Assembly (NCBI RefSeq): GCF_001015195.1
Contig: NZ_LDES01000009.1
Location: forward strand, 1-64,000
DNA from: Sphingomonas sp. Y57
Lineage (GTDB): Bacteria; Pseudomonadota; Alphaproteobacteria; Sphingomonadales; Sphingomonadaceae
Reading direction: 5' to 3'
DNA length: 64,000 nt
Positions within the stretch are counted from its first letter, which is position 1. Every line of letters starts with the position of its first letter. The position numbers and the translations under genes were made by a program. Under the pieces are notes generated by a model. It saw nothing but the letters and a program-made list of their open reading frames with translations. It had not been told where the DNA came from and ran no database searches. This document shows positions 29,251 to 38,722 of this stretch, in pieces.

Positions 29251-31934
29251 GCCAGCGCCTCCGGGTCGATCCGGACGACCAGCCGGTCGGGCCAGGACAG
29301 AGTGAAGCGGGCACCCTGCGGATCGACGCAGCGCTCCGCCCGGATCTCGACTTCCATCGCTGCGGCGAAATCGCGCGCGATGGCCAGGCCGAGGCCGGTG
29401 CCTCCGCGCGAACGGTCCGATCCGTCGAAGCGGGTGAAGGTCTCGAACACCGCCGTCTCCTTGCCTTCGGGCAGTCCCGGTCCCTCGTCGCGGATCGCCA
29501 GTGACAGGCCGTCGGGTCCGCGCCGCGCCCCGATCCGCAGCGGCGTGCCGGGATGCGCGTAGCGGCCGGCATTGTCGAGCAGGTTGATGAGGATATGGTG
29601 GAGGAGCTGCGGGTCGGCGCGGATCATCGGTAATTCTGGCGGGATATCGAGCAGGATGTCATGCCCGTCGAGCGTCTTGCGCACGGCATGGACCGCGCTC
29701 GCCACCGCGTCGGTCAGGTCGACCGGCTCGATCGCCAGGGTGATCGCGCCGGCCTGCGCGCGCGCCATGTCGAGCAGATTGCCGACGAACCGGTCGAGCC
29801 GCTCCACCTCACCGTCGAGCGCGTCGACGATCGCCGCATCCGCGGGGGCGAGCGCGGATTGAGCGAGTTCACCAATGGCGGACCGGATCGTCGTCAGCGG
29901 CGTGCGCAGGTCGTGCCCGACCGAGGAGAGCAAGGCTGCCCGCAGGCGATCGCGGCTGCGCACCACGTCGAGCTCGCGCATCGCTTCGGCAAGCTGCATC
30001 CGGTCGATCGCCAGCGCCGACTGATGGGCGAGGCTGAGCAACAGCGGCAGCTCGTCGGATCGGATCGCCGCGCCCCCCGGATCGACATGCGCGACCGCCA
30101 GCGCGGCGAGGATCCGGTCGTCCTTGGCGATAGGCTGGAACAGCCAGTCCGACGCAGTCAGCGTATCGGAGCCGCGTCCGGCGGGCTTGCCCTTCTCGAG
30201 CGTCCAGTTGGCGGCAGCGAGATCGAGCTGGTCGGGCTGATGTTCCGTCGGAACCGCCGCGATCAAGGCCGCGCCGGCGGGCGAAGGGACGAACAGCATG
30301 GCGTGGACATTGAACAGCCGGGCAATCTCCCCGCAGATCGCGTGGGCGAGTTCGTCGGCATTGGCCGCGTCAGCGATGCGCTGGGCGAAGCCGGCGAGCG
30401 CCGCGTTCTGCCGGGCCGAGCGGTTGGCGAGCTCCGCCTGCGCCCGCATCCGCGCGGCAAGCTGGCTCGTCACCACCGCGACGATCAACAGCACGAAGAA
30501 GGCGATGACATTCTCCGGATTGCTGATCGACAGCGTATAGAGCGGTGGTAGCAGGAAGAAGTTGTAGGCGAGCGCCGAAATGAACCCGGCGAACAGCCCC
30601 GGCCGCAACCCGAAGCGCCCTGCCGCCGCCAGCACCGGGAGCAGGAACAGCATCGCGACGTTGTTGAGGTCGAGCAACTGGCGCAAGCCCACGGCGCAAG
30701 CGACCGTCACCGCGACCATGACCAGCGACCAGAGGAAAGGACGCGCCTCCAACCCCTCGCGCCACCGCTGCCGCGTGGGCGGCTCGCCGGCGGCATGGGC
30801 CGCGACGGGCAGGACATGGATGGCGACCCCCTCGGCGCTGCGCACGATCCGGTCGACCACCGATCCGTGGCGCAGTTCGAACCACCAGCTCCGCGACGAC
30901 TTGCCCAGCACGAGCTGGGTTGCGCGATAATCGCGTGCATAGGCGGCGAGCCCGCTCACCACATCGGTCGCCGGTACCGATGCGGTGGCGCCCCCGAGTT
31001 GCGCGGCAAGCGCCAGTGTCCGTGCCAGCCGTTCGCGCTCGACCGCGCCAAAGCCCGACGAACGGCCGGTCTCGACGTGAACGGCGGTCCATGGCGCGCG
31101 CAACGCATCGGCCAGCCGCTTGGCGGCGCGCACCAGCGTCTCGGCCTCCGGCCGCTCGCTGACCGCGACCAGCACCCGCTCGCCGCCCGCGAAGGTGCCG
31201 CCCAGCGCATGGGCACGAAGATGTTCGAGCATCTGCGCATCGACGGCCTGCGCCGCGCGCCGCAAGGCCAGCTCGCGCAGCGCCGACAGGTTTGACTTGG
31301 AGAAGAAATGGCTAAGCGCCCGGCTCGCCTCCTCGGGCACATAGACCTTGCCGTCCTTCAGCCGCTCGATCAGCTCGTCGGGCGGGATGTCGACGATCTC
31401 GATCTCGGCCTGCTCCAGCACATGATCGGGCACCGTCTCGCGCACCCGGACGCGCGTGAAGGAAGCCACGACGTCGTTGAGACTCTCGACGTGCTGGATG
31501 TTGATCGTCGAATAGACGTCGATCCCGGCGGCCAGCAGCTCCTCCATGTCCTGCCAGCGCTTCGGGTGGCGCGATCCGGGGGCGTTGCTGTGGGCGAGTT
31601 CGTCGACCAGTACGAGCTCCGGCGCGCGGGCGAGGATCGCGTCGATGTCCATCTCGCTCAGCGGACGTCCGTGATGCTCCGACACGCGGCGGGGGATGAT
31701 CTCGAACGGCCGGGTCAGCGCCTCGGTCTCGCGCCGTCCGTGGGTCTCGACCACGCCGACGACGACGTCCTCGCCCTCGCGCAGCCGCACCGCGCCCTCG
31801 GACAGCATCTCATAGGTCTTGCCGACGCCGGGCGCCGCGCCAAGAAACAGCTTCAGACGGCCGCGCGCCTCCCGCGCGGCCGCGCGCAGGAGGGCGTCGG
31901 GATCGGCTCTGGCAGGTTCGGGCGGGTGGATCAG
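29247..31934 (-). CDS. kdpD: Sensor histidine kinase KdpD, probable CTG start
   Basis: An 895-residue KdpD if read from CTG at 31934. The N-terminal KdpD domain contains Walker A (FLGAAPGVGKTYEML) which lies upstream of the first ATG (31808), so an ATG start would delete it. Then come a Usp-like domain, four membrane helices, GAF and kinase domains: H-box LSSVGHDLRTPLTTIRS, N-box HHILINLLDNAGRYA, GTGLGLAIAR. No ATG, GTG or TTG exists in frame between the kdpC end and Walker A. The CTG overlaps the kdpC stop as CTGA and has AGGAG 3 bases upstream. Length then equals that of typical KdpD. Confidence 0.88.
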   Translation of the reverse strand: MIHPPEPARADPDALLRAAAREARGRLKLFLGAAPGVGKTYEMLSEGAVRLREGEDVVVGVVETHGRRETEALTRPFEIIPRRVSEHHGRPLSEMDIDAILARAPELVLVDELAHSNAPGSRHPKRWQDMEELLAAGIDVYSTINIQHVESLNDVVASFTRVRVRETVPDHVLEQAEIEIVDIPPDELIERLKDGKVYVPEEASRALSHFFSKSNLSALRELALRRAAQAVDAQMLEHLRAHALGGTFAGGERVLVAVSERPEAETLVRAAKRLADALRAPWTAVHVETGRSSGFGAVERERLARTLALAAQLGGATASVPATDVVSGLAAYARDYRATQLVLGKSSRSWWFELRHGSVVDRIVRSAEGVAIHVLPVAAHAAGEPPTRQRWREGLEARPFLWSLVMVAVTVACAVGLRQLLDLNNVAMLFLLPVLAAAGRFGLRPGLFAGFISALAYNFFLLPPLYTLSISNPENVIAFFVLLIVAVVTSQLAARMRAQAELANRSARQNAALAGFAQRIADAANADELAHAICGEIARLFNVHAMLFVPSPAGAALIAAVPTEHQPDQLDLAAANWTLEKGKPAGRGSDTLTASDWLFQPIAKDDRILAALAVAHVDPGGAAIRSDELPLLLSLAHQSALAIDRMQLAEAMRELDVVRSRDRLRAALLSSVGHDLRTPLTTIRSAIGELAQSALAPADAAIVDALDGEVERLDRFVGNLLDMARAQAGAITLAIEPVDLTDAVASAVHAVRKTLDGHDILLDIPPELPMIRADPQLLHHILINLLDNAGRYAHPGTPLRIGARRGPDGLSLAIRDEGPGLPEGKETAVFETFTRFDGSDRSRGGTGLGLAIARDFAAAMEVEIRAERCVDPQGARFTLSWPDRLVVRIDPEALA

Positions 31935-32500
31935 TCGCTCCTCTGGCCATCGAGCCGGCGGTTGAGCGCAAGGACGTTGACCCGCGCATCGCCGATGAAG
32001 CCTAGCACAGGCCCCCGCGTTTCGGAGGCGATAATCCGCCGCACCGCCCCCGGCGCGATGCCGCGCGCCTTCGCGATCCGCTCGACCTGCCAGTCGGCCG
32101 CGGACGGGCTGATGTCGGGATCGAGCCCGGAGCCCGAGGCGGTGACGAGGTCGGCGGGCACTGGGCCCGCACCGAGCGCGGCGACGTCGGCCTTCACCCG
32201 GTCTGCCAGCGCCCGCGAGGTCGGGCCGAGATTCGATCCCGACGAGGCGAGCCCGTCATAGCCTTTCCCCGCCGCCGAGGGCCGGCCATGGAAATAGCGA
32301 TCGGCGGCGAAGGCCTGGCCGATCAGCTCTGACCCGACGACCCGCCCTTGTTCGAGGACAAGGCTGCCATTGGCCTGGTGCGGGAAGACCGCCTGGCCGA
32401 CGCCGAGCAGCGCGAAGGGATAGGCCAGCCCGAGCAGCAGCGCCATCAGCACCCCCATCATGATTGCGGGGCGGAGGCCGGTGAGAATGTCCTGTTTCAT
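31931..32500 (-). CDS. kdpC: Potassium-transporting ATPase subunit KdpC
   Basis: A 189-residue single-pass membrane protein: N-terminal helix (PAIMMGVLMALLLGLAYPFA), then VGSELIGQAFAADRYFHGRP, SGSNLGPTSRALADRVKADV and DPDISPSAADWQVERIAKAR, all hallmarks of KdpC. It stabilises the KdpA-KdpB complex. It is separated from kdpB by 133 bp holding a repeat doublet. Confidence 0.96.
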   Translation of the reverse strand: MKQDILTGLRPAIMMGVLMALLLGLAYPFALLGVGQAVFPHQANGSLVLEQGRVVGSELIGQAFAADRYFHGRPSAAGKGYDGLASSGSNLGPTSRALADRVKADVAALGAGPVPADLVTASGSGLDPDISPSAADWQVERIAKARGIAPGAVRRIIASETRGPVLGFIGDARVNVLALNRRLDGQRSD

Positions 32501-32520
32501 CGTTTGCCGTCCTTATTCTT

Positions 32521-32617
32521 CGTCACCCCCGCGAAGGCCGGGGTCCATGTCTGTCTTCGCTCGCGATGGCACCGGATGCCGGGAGAGACATGGATGCCAG
32601 CCTTCGCTGGCATGACG
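32521..32617. repeat. Inverted REP doublet between kdpB and kdpC
   Basis: Two palindromic units face each other: CGTCACCCCCGCGAAGGCCG (from 32521) continuing to TCCATGTCT, and AGACATGGATGCCAGCC continuing to GGCATGACG (ending 32617). The outer halves (CGTCA/TGACG and TCCATGTCT/AGACATGGA) pair, giving a long forked hairpin. The arrangement is that of a REPIN. Confidence 0.75.
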
Positions 32618-32633
32618 GATCGAGGAGAATAGT

Positions 32634-34664
32634 TCACGCCAGCCCCAGCCCACCGACCGCGAGGTCGATCAGCTTGATGCCGACGAACGGCGCGATCAGC
32701 CCGCCGACGCCATAGATGCCCAGATTGCGGGCGAGCAGCGGCCCCGCGCCGATCGGCCGGTAGCGGACGCCCCTGAGCGCGAGCGGGACGAGGCAGGGTA
32801 TGATCAGCGCATTGAAGATGATCGCCGACAGGATCGCCGACTGCGGCGTCGTCAGCCCCATCACGTTGAGCACCGCCAGTCCGGGATAAAGTGCAGCGAA
32901 TATCGCCGGGATGATCGCAAAATATTTGGCGACGTCATTGGCGACCGAGAAGGTGGTGAGGCTGCCGCGCGTCATGAGGAGTTGCTTGCCGAGACCGACG
33001 ATCTCGATCAGCTTGGTCGGATCGCTGTCGAGATCGACCATGTTGCCCGCCTCGCGCGCCGCCTGGGTGCCGGTGTTCATCGCCACGCCCACGTCGGCCT
33101 GTGCCAGGGCTGGCGCATCATTGGTGCCGTCGCCGCACATCGCCACCAGCTTGCCGCCCTGCTGCTCGCGCCGGATCAGCGCCAGCTTGTCCTCGGGCGT
33201 CGCCTGGGCGAGGAAATCGTCGACCCCCGCCTCCGCGGCGATCGAGGCGGCGGTCAGCGGATTGTCGCCGGTGATCATCACCGTGCGGATGCCCATGCGG
33301 CGCAGCTCGGCGAAGCGCTCTCGCACCCCGGCCTTCACGACGTCCTTCAGGTGGATCGCGCCGAGCAGCCGGCCGTCGCGGACCACCGCCAGCGGGGTGC
33401 CGCCGGCCCGGGCGATCTCGTCGGTGACGCGGCGCAACTCGTTCGCGGCGTCGGTCTCGCCCAACCCGGGATGAGCACGCAGGATCGAATCGACCGCCCC
33501 CTTCTGGATCAGGCTGCCACCGGCGCGGACGCCCGACAGGCGAGTCTGGGCGGTGAAGGGGATGATCTCGGCATCGCCGGGCAGTTCGGCAGTCGCGACA
33601 TGATGTCGTTCCCGCGCGAAAGCGACGATCGATCGCCCTTCGGGGGTTTCGTCGGCGAGACTGGCGAGCAGCGCAGCCTCGGCCAGCGCCCCTGCCGAGG
33701 AACCGCCGATGGCGCGGAACTCGGTCGCCTGACGGTCCCCGATCGTGATCGTGCCGGTCTTGTCGAGCAGCAGCGTGTCGATGTCGCCCGCTGCCTCGAC
33801 CGCGCGGCCCGACTTGGCGAGGACGTTGAAGCGCACCAGCCGGTCCATCCCCGCGATGCCGATCGCCGACAGCAATGCCGCGATCGTCGTCGGGATCAGC
33901 GTGATCAACAGCGCGGCGAGCATCGCCACCGGTACCGATCCGCCGGCATAGGCCGCGAAGCCCGGAATGGTCGCGACTGCGATGAGGAAGATGACGGTCA
34001 ACCCTACGAGCAATATGGTGAGCGCGATCTCGTTGGGGGTCTTCTGCCGCTGCGCACCCTCCACCAGCGCGATCATCCGGTCGAGGAAGCCCTGCCCCGG
34101 CTGCGCGGTGATGCGGACCTTGATCCGATCGGAGATGACGCGGGTGCCCGCCGTCACCGCCGACCGGTCGCCGCCCGCCTCCCGGATCACCGGCGCACTC
34201 TCTCCCGTGATCGCGGCCTCGTTGACGGAAGCGACGCCCTCGATCACCTCGCCGTCGCCGGGAATCAGGTCGCCGGTCTCGACCAGCACGATCTCGCCCG
34301 CTTCCAGCCAGCCAGCGGGTACCAGCTCCCAGGTCTCGCCGACGCCCAGCATACGCTTCGCCTTGAGCTCGGCCTTGGTTGCGCGCAATGATTCCGCCTG
34401 CGCCCGGCCGCGCCCTTCGGCGATCGCCTCGGCGAAGGTGCCGAACAGCACGGTCAGCCACAGCCAGGCGACGAGCTGCACCTCGAAGCCGAAGCCGAGG
34501 CCGCTGTCGCCAATGACGAGCAGCAGGGTCAACAGCGTCGCGACGACGGCGGTAGTGAACATCACCGGATTGCGGACCAGCGCACGCGGGTCGAGCTTGC
34601 GGAAGGCGTTGCCGACCGCGGGGATCATCAGGTCGGCGGTAAACAGGGATTGGGAACGCGCCAT
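32634..34664 (-). CDS. kdpB: Potassium-transporting P-type ATPase subunit KdpB
   Basis: A 676-residue P-type ATPase. Phosphorylation loop [18 protein letters not shown] (catalytic Asp), actuator motif ITGESAPV, hinge [20 protein letters not shown] and [20 protein letters not shown] are intact. It hydrolyses ATP to drive K+ uptake through KdpA. The start is ATG at 34664 ([13 protein letters not shown]) with AAGGA 8 bases upstream; the longer frame runs into the repeat. Confidence 0.97.
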   Translation of the reverse strand: MARSQSLFTADLMIPAVGNAFRKLDPRALVRNPVMFTTAVVATLLTLLLVIGDSGLGFGFEVQLVAWLWLTVLFGTFAEAIAEGRGRAQAESLRATKAELKAKRMLGVGETWELVPAGWLEAGEIVLVETGDLIPGDGEVIEGVASVNEAAITGESAPVIREAGGDRSAVTAGTRVISDRIKVRITAQPGQGFLDRMIALVEGAQRQKTPNEIALTILLVGLTVIFLIAVATIPGFAAYAGGSVPVAMLAALLITLIPTTIAALLSAIGIAGMDRLVRFNVLAKSGRAVEAAGDIDTLLLDKTGTITIGDRQATEFRAIGGSSAGALAEAALLASLADETPEGRSIVAFARERHHVATAELPGDAEIIPFTAQTRLSGVRAGGSLIQKGAVDSILRAHPGLGETDAANELRRVTDEIARAGGTPLAVVRDGRLLGAIHLKDVVKAGVRERFAELRRMGIRTVMITGDNPLTAASIAAEAGVDDFLAQATPEDKLALIRREQQGGKLVAMCGDGTNDAPALAQADVGVAMNTGTQAAREAGNMVDLDSDPTKLIEIVGLGKQLLMTRGSLTTFSVANDVAKYFAIIPAIFAALYPGLAVLNVMGLTTPQSAILSAIIFNALIIPCLVPLALRGVRYRPIGAGPLLARNLGIYGVGGLIAPFVGIKLIDLAVGGLGLA

Positions 34665-34688
34665 TTCAAGCGTCCTTCGAAAGGGAGC

Positions 34689-34769
34689 CGTCATCCCGGC
34701 GGAGGCCGGGATCTCGGGAGAGGAGCGATGCGCGTCTCGCCTGAGATGCCGGCCACCGCCGGCATGACC
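34689..34769. repeat. Inverted REP doublet between kdpA and kdpB
   Basis: CGTCATCCCGGCGGAGGCCG (from 34689, continuing GGATCTCG) and GAGATGCCGGCCACCGCCGG (continuing CATGACC, ending 34769) are near reverse complements of each other. Each unit is itself a hairpin, so the pair forms a REPIN-like structure inside the kdp operon. Confidence 0.75.
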
Positions 34770-34787
34770 TGTGAGGAAGCGTCGTCA

Positions 34788-36491
34788 TCAGAAGAGCTGG
34801 CCACGGATCATCGCGAGATGATCGGCGATCGGGCCGAGCGCGAGGCTGGGCAGGAAGGTCAGGCCGCCGACGATCAGGACGATGCCGACGAGCAGGCCGA
34901 CCCAGAGCGGCCCCGTGGTGGGGAAGGAGCCCGCGCCGGCCGGGACATATTTCTTGGCGGCGAGCGACCCTGCGATCGCGAGCATCGGGATGATCACGAA
35001 GAAGCGGCCGATCCACATCGCGACGCCGAGCAGCCCGTCATACCAGGGAGTGGCGGCGGTCAGGCCGGCGAAGGCCGAGCCGTTGTTCGCGACGCCGCTG
35101 GTGAAGGCGTAGAGGATCTCCGAGAAGCCGTGCGGCCCCTTGTTGAGCGGCCCGGCGAGGCCGGCCGGCATCACCGCGCTCAGCGCCGTGAAGCCGAGGA
35201 TTACGAGCGGCAGCACCGCGATCGCCAGCACCGCGAGCTTGACCTCGCGCGCCTCGATCTTCTTGCCGACATATTCGGGGCTGCGGCCGACCATCAGCCC
35301 GGCGACGAACACGGCGAGGATCGCGAACAGCAGGAAGCCATAAACGCCCGCGCCGACACCGCCGACGACGACCTCGCCGAGCTGCATGTTGATCAGCGGG
35401 ATCATGCCGCCCAGCGCGGTGAAACTGTCGTGCATCGCGTTGACCGCGCCGCACGAGGCGGCGGTAGTGACCGCGGCGTAGAGCGCCGAGCCGGCGATGC
35501 CGAAGCGGACCTCCTTGCCCTCCATGTTGCCGCCGGCGACGCCGAGGCCGTGGAGCACCGGGTTGCCCGCCGCCTCCTGCCAGTAGACGACGCTCGTGCC
35601 GGCCAGGAACAGGATCAGCATCGCAGCGAGGATCGCCCAGCCCTGGCGCGGGTTGCCGACCGCCTTGCCGAAGGTCCAGGTCAGGCCGACCGCGATCAGG
35701 AAGATCGACAGCATCTGGAACAGGTTGGTCAGCGCGTTCGGATTCTCGAAGGGGTGCGCCGAATTGGCGTTGAAAAAGCCGCCGCCGTTGGTTCCGAGCA
35801 GCTTGATCGCCTCCTGGCTGGCCACCGGCCCCAGCGCGATCGACTGGCGCGCGCCTTCCATGGTGGTGGCGTCGACCGATCCGGCGAGCGTCTGCGGCAC
35901 GCCGTTGGCGATCAGGAAGACCGCGAACAGGATCGAAAGCGGCAGCAGTAGATAGAGGGTGATGCGGCTGATGTCGGCCCAGAAATTGCCGATCGTCCCT
36001 GCCTCGCGCCGCGCGAAGCCGCGGAACAGGGCGAAGGCGAGCGCGATACCGGTCGCCGCGCTGGTGAAATTGTGAACGGTGAGCGCGACCATCTGACTGA
36101 GCTGGCTCATCGTCGCCTCGCCCGAATAGCTCTGCCAGTTCGTATTAGTGGTGAAGCTGACCGCGGTGTTGAACGCCAGGTCGGGCGCGACATTGGGCAG
36201 GCCACGTGGGTTGAACGGCAGCCATGCCTGGGTGCGCAGGACGATGTAGGTCAGCAGCAGCAGGCCCAGGTTGAACAGGATCATGTGGACCGCGTAGCGG
36301 CGCCAGCCCTGCTCGGCGGTGGGGTCCACGCCCGACAGCCGGTAGAAGCCGGTCTCCACCGGCCAGAGGAGCCGGTGGAGTGGCGTGCGCCGGCCTTCGT
36401 AGAGCGCGAACATCCACGCGCCCATCGGCTTGGCCAGCAAGAGAAGTACGGCGATGAAGACGAGGATCAGCGCCCAGCCGGCAAGGCTCAT
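34788..36491 (-). CDS. kdpA: Potassium-transporting ATPase subunit KdpA
   Basis: A 567-residue channel-like subunit with ten or more membrane helices. Selectivity-loop regions are seen, such as [40 protein letters not shown] and [16 protein letters not shown]. It binds K+ on the outside and passes it to KdpB. The gap of about 106 bp to kdpF holds a near-duplicate CGGATTT(T)CCGGAT at 36511-36524 and 36539-36551 that could fold in the transcript. Confidence 0.97.
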   Translation of the reverse strand: MSLAGWALILVFIAVLLLLAKPMGAWMFALYEGRRTPLHRLLWPVETGFYRLSGVDPTAEQGWRRYAVHMILFNLGLLLLTYIVLRTQAWLPFNPRGLPNVAPDLAFNTAVSFTTNTNWQSYSGEATMSQLSQMVALTVHNFTSAATGIALAFALFRGFARREAGTIGNFWADISRITLYLLLPLSILFAVFLIANGVPQTLAGSVDATTMEGARQSIALGPVASQEAIKLLGTNGGGFFNANSAHPFENPNALTNLFQMLSIFLIAVGLTWTFGKAVGNPRQGWAILAAMLILFLAGTSVVYWQEAAGNPVLHGLGVAGGNMEGKEVRFGIAGSALYAAVTTAASCGAVNAMHDSFTALGGMIPLINMQLGEVVVGGVGAGVYGFLLFAILAVFVAGLMVGRSPEYVGKKIEAREVKLAVLAIAVLPLVILGFTALSAVMPAGLAGPLNKGPHGFSEILYAFTSGVANNGSAFAGLTAATPWYDGLLGVAMWIGRFFVIIPMLAIAGSLAAKKYVPAGAGSFPTTGPLWVGLLVGIVLIVGGLTFLPSLALGPIADHLAMIRGQLF

Positions 36492-36597
36492 GGCTTCAAT
36501 TCCTTATGATCGGATTTTCCGGATGCGATCGAATCCGGCGGATTTCCGGATCTTTCAGGGCGGCCGGAGACGTGCACCAAGCTAAGCCGGAACGAGG

Positions 36598-36687
36598 CTA
36601 AAAACGTTCGGGCCGCGCCAGCACGGCGACGAGGTAGAGGAGCAGGCCCAGTGCCGTAGCCGCCCCCAGCCAGAGATCGATGGCCAT
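36598..36687 (-). CDS. kdpF: KdpF small membrane subunit
   Basis: A 29-residue peptide, MAIDLWLGAATALGLLLYLV followed by AVLARPERF: one hydrophobic helix ended by the typical RPERF-like tail of KdpF. It stabilises the KdpFABC complex in the inner membrane. It lies in the expected position upstream of kdpA and is too short for routine gene calling. Confidence 0.92.
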   Translation of the reverse strand: MAIDLWLGAATALGLLLYLVAVLARPERF

Positions 36688-36692
36688 GATCG

Positions 36693-36776
36693 TCAGGCCC
36701 GGCCGGCGAGGCCGGCATAGCAAAGACTGGCGGCGGTTAGTCCCGCGACCAGTGCGACCCACAAGACGTCCTGCAT
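36693..36776 (-). CDS. Small single-helix membrane peptide upstream of kdpF
   Basis: A 27-residue peptide (MQDVLWVALVAGLTAASLCY then AGLAGRA) with one hydrophobic helix. GGAGG lies 5 bases before this ATG; another ATG 3 bases upstream (36779) would add one Met. It ends 5 bp before the kdpF start. Similar short hydrophobic frames are recalled in front of kdpF in other alphaproteobacteria; no function is known. Confidence 0.65.
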   Translation of the reverse strand: MQDVLWVALVAGLTAASLCYAGLAGRA

Positions 36777-36856
36777 CATGACCTCCGAACCCGATTGTCC
36801 GGAGGCTCAGCTAGGCTTCGAGGCCGTTAGTCCGCCACGGGCAAATGCCCGGGCGT

Positions 36857-36878
36857 GCATAAGGAAAGCATAAGGAAA
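36857..36878. promoter_or_regulatory. kdp operator: Candidate KdpE binding site
   Basis: Two perfect tandem copies of GCATAAGGAAA (on the kdp strand TTTCCTTATGC twice) with an 11-bp period, i.e. about one helical turn. OmpR-family regulators bind such direct repeats as head-to-tail dimers. It lies about 80 bp upstream of the first kdp ORF. Confidence 0.6.
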
Positions 36879-36905
36879 TCCGCCGGTGCCCCGGCACCCG
36901 CCCTG

Positions 36906-38621
36906 TCAGGCGGCGAATTCGTCGGGCCCGACCGCGTAGAGGATGTCGGCGGGCGCCATCGCGGCCACCATCAGGCCCATCGCCTCGGGCACCACCTGTT
37001 CCACATAGAAGCGCGCGGCGGTCCGCTTCATCGCCAGGAAGGCGCCCTCGCCATTCGTTGCGATCCGACCCTGCCGTTCCATCAGCCAGCCGGCCACGGC
37101 GGTCGAAAGCATGGTGAGGAAGGGATAGCTCGCCGCCAGCCGATCGTCGACGGCCGCCGCCTTCAGGTGCCCGGCAACTTCCTCACAGGCGTCGATCAGC
37201 CCACGCAGGCCCGCATCCTCGGCCTCGGCACGCATGTCGGCGATCAGCCGCGCGAGCGTCTCACCGCCTTCGAGGCCGAGCTTGCGGCCGACGAGGTCGG
37301 CGGCCTGGATGCCGTTGGTGCCCTCGTAGATCGCGGTGATGCGGACGTCGCGGAAGAACTGGGCGGCGCCCGTCTCCTCGATATAGCCCATGCCGCCATG
37401 GACCTGGATGCCGAGGTCGGCGACCTCGCAGCCGAGATCGGTGCCATAGGCCTTGGCGAGCGGGGTCAGCAGTTCGAGCCGGGCCTGCGCCGCCTTGTCG
37501 CCCAGGGTGGCGCGATCGACCATGCCGGCGGCATAATAGACGAGCGCCCGGGCCGCCTGGGTCAGCGCCTTCATCCGCAGCAGCATGCGGCGGACGTCAG
37601 GATGCTCGATGATTGCGACCGGAGCCGGGCTGCCCGATCCGGCGCGCGCCGACTGGATACGTTCGCGCGCATAGGCGACCGCCTTCTGGGTCGCGGCCTC
37701 GGCCGCCTGGACGCCCTGCAGGCCGACGTTGAGGCGGGCGTTGTTCATCATCGTGAACATCGCGCGCATCCCGCCGAACTCGGGGCCGATCAGCTCACCG
37801 ATGCACTCGCCATGATCGCCGAAGGAGAGGACGCAGGTCGGCGATCCGTGCAGTCCCATCTTGTGCTCGATCGACACGGTGCGGACGTCGTTCTCCCGCC
37901 CGAGCGACCCATCGGCATTGACCCGATATTTGGGGACGAGGAACAACGAGATGCCCTTGGTGCCGGCCGGCCCGTCGGGGGTGCGCGCGAGGACCAGGTG
38001 GACGATATTCTCGGCCAGGTCGTGGTCGCCGAACGAAATGAAAATCTTGGTGCCGGTGATCGACCATGTCCCGTCGCCGCGTGGCGTCGCCTTCGCGCGC
38101 AGCGCGCCCACGTCCGATCCGGCCTGCGGTTCGGTCAGGTTCATGGTACCGGTCCATTCGCCGCTGACCAGCCTGGGCAGGTAGAGCGCCTGCTGCGCCT
38201 GCGATCCGTGATGGACCAGCGCCTCGATCGCGCCGACCGACAGCAGCGGGCAGAGGGTGAAGGCCATGTTGGCGGTGCCGAGCGTCTCCAGCACCACCGA
38301 TGCCAGCGCATAGGGCAGGCCCTGTCCGCCGAACGCCTCCGGCGCGCTGATCGTGCCCCAGCCCGCTTCGACATAGGCCTTGTAGGCGGCGGCGAAGCCC
38401 TCGGGCATCACCACCCCGTCAGGCGTCCACTTCGCGCCGACTTGGTCGCTGACGCGTGCCAGAGGTGCCCATTCGCCCTCGGCGAAGCTCCCCACCCCCT
38501 CGATCACCGCGTCGACCAGGTCGGGCGTCGCCGCCGCGAAGCGGTCGGTCGCGCCCAGCTCGTCCAGGCGCGTGACATGCTTGAGCACGAAGCGCTGTTC
38601 ATCGAGAGGAGGCGTGAACAT
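36906..38621 (-). CDS. Acyl-CoA dehydrogenase with extended C-terminal domain
   Basis: A 571-residue flavoenzyme of the long bacterial acyl-CoA dehydrogenase branch (about 570-600 residues, DmdC-like layout). Blocks: APEAFGGQGLPYALASVVLE, TEPQAGSDVGALRAKATPRG, ITGTKIFISFGDHDLAENIV, IEHKMGLHGSPTCVLSFGD, QVHGGMGYIEETGAAQFFRD and ITAIYEGTNGIQAADLVGRK. The Glu in YEGT is the expected catalytic base. It introduces the 2,3-double bond into an acyl-CoA, passing electrons to ETF. It stands alone; substrate not predictable (fatty, branched or methylthio-acyl). Confidence 0.88.
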   Translation of the reverse strand: MFTPPLDEQRFVLKHVTRLDELGATDRFAAATPDLVDAVIEGVGSFAEGEWAPLARVSDQVGAKWTPDGVVMPEGFAAAYKAYVEAGWGTISAPEAFGGQGLPYALASVVLETLGTANMAFTLCPLLSVGAIEALVHHGSQAQQALYLPRLVSGEWTGTMNLTEPQAGSDVGALRAKATPRGDGTWSITGTKIFISFGDHDLAENIVHLVLARTPDGPAGTKGISLFLVPKYRVNADGSLGRENDVRTVSIEHKMGLHGSPTCVLSFGDHGECIGELIGPEFGGMRAMFTMMNNARLNVGLQGVQAAEAATQKAVAYARERIQSARAGSGSPAPVAIIEHPDVRRMLLRMKALTQAARALVYYAAGMVDRATLGDKAAQARLELLTPLAKAYGTDLGCEVADLGIQVHGGMGYIEETGAAQFFRDVRITAIYEGTNGIQAADLVGRKLGLEGGETLARLIADMRAEAEDAGLRGLIDACEEVAGHLKAAAVDDRLAASYPFLTMLSTAVAGWLMERQGRIATNGEGAFLAMKRTAARFYVEQVVPEAMGLMVAAMAPADILYAVGPDEFAA

Positions 38622-38722
38622 CGACGGGGCCTTTCATCCTGCATCCATGCCGGCGTCTTCGGGCGCTGCCGACCTCGCACCGCCTAGCCGACCCGCCGGC
38701 GGAGTCAATTATTTTTGATCAT

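Noticed and set aside
31808-31950. kdpD as a truncated or frameshifted pseudogene
   Set aside because: The frame from CTG 31934 through Walker A to the first ATG is unbroken and codes for a normal KdpD N terminus, so a non-standard start is simpler than a frameshift.
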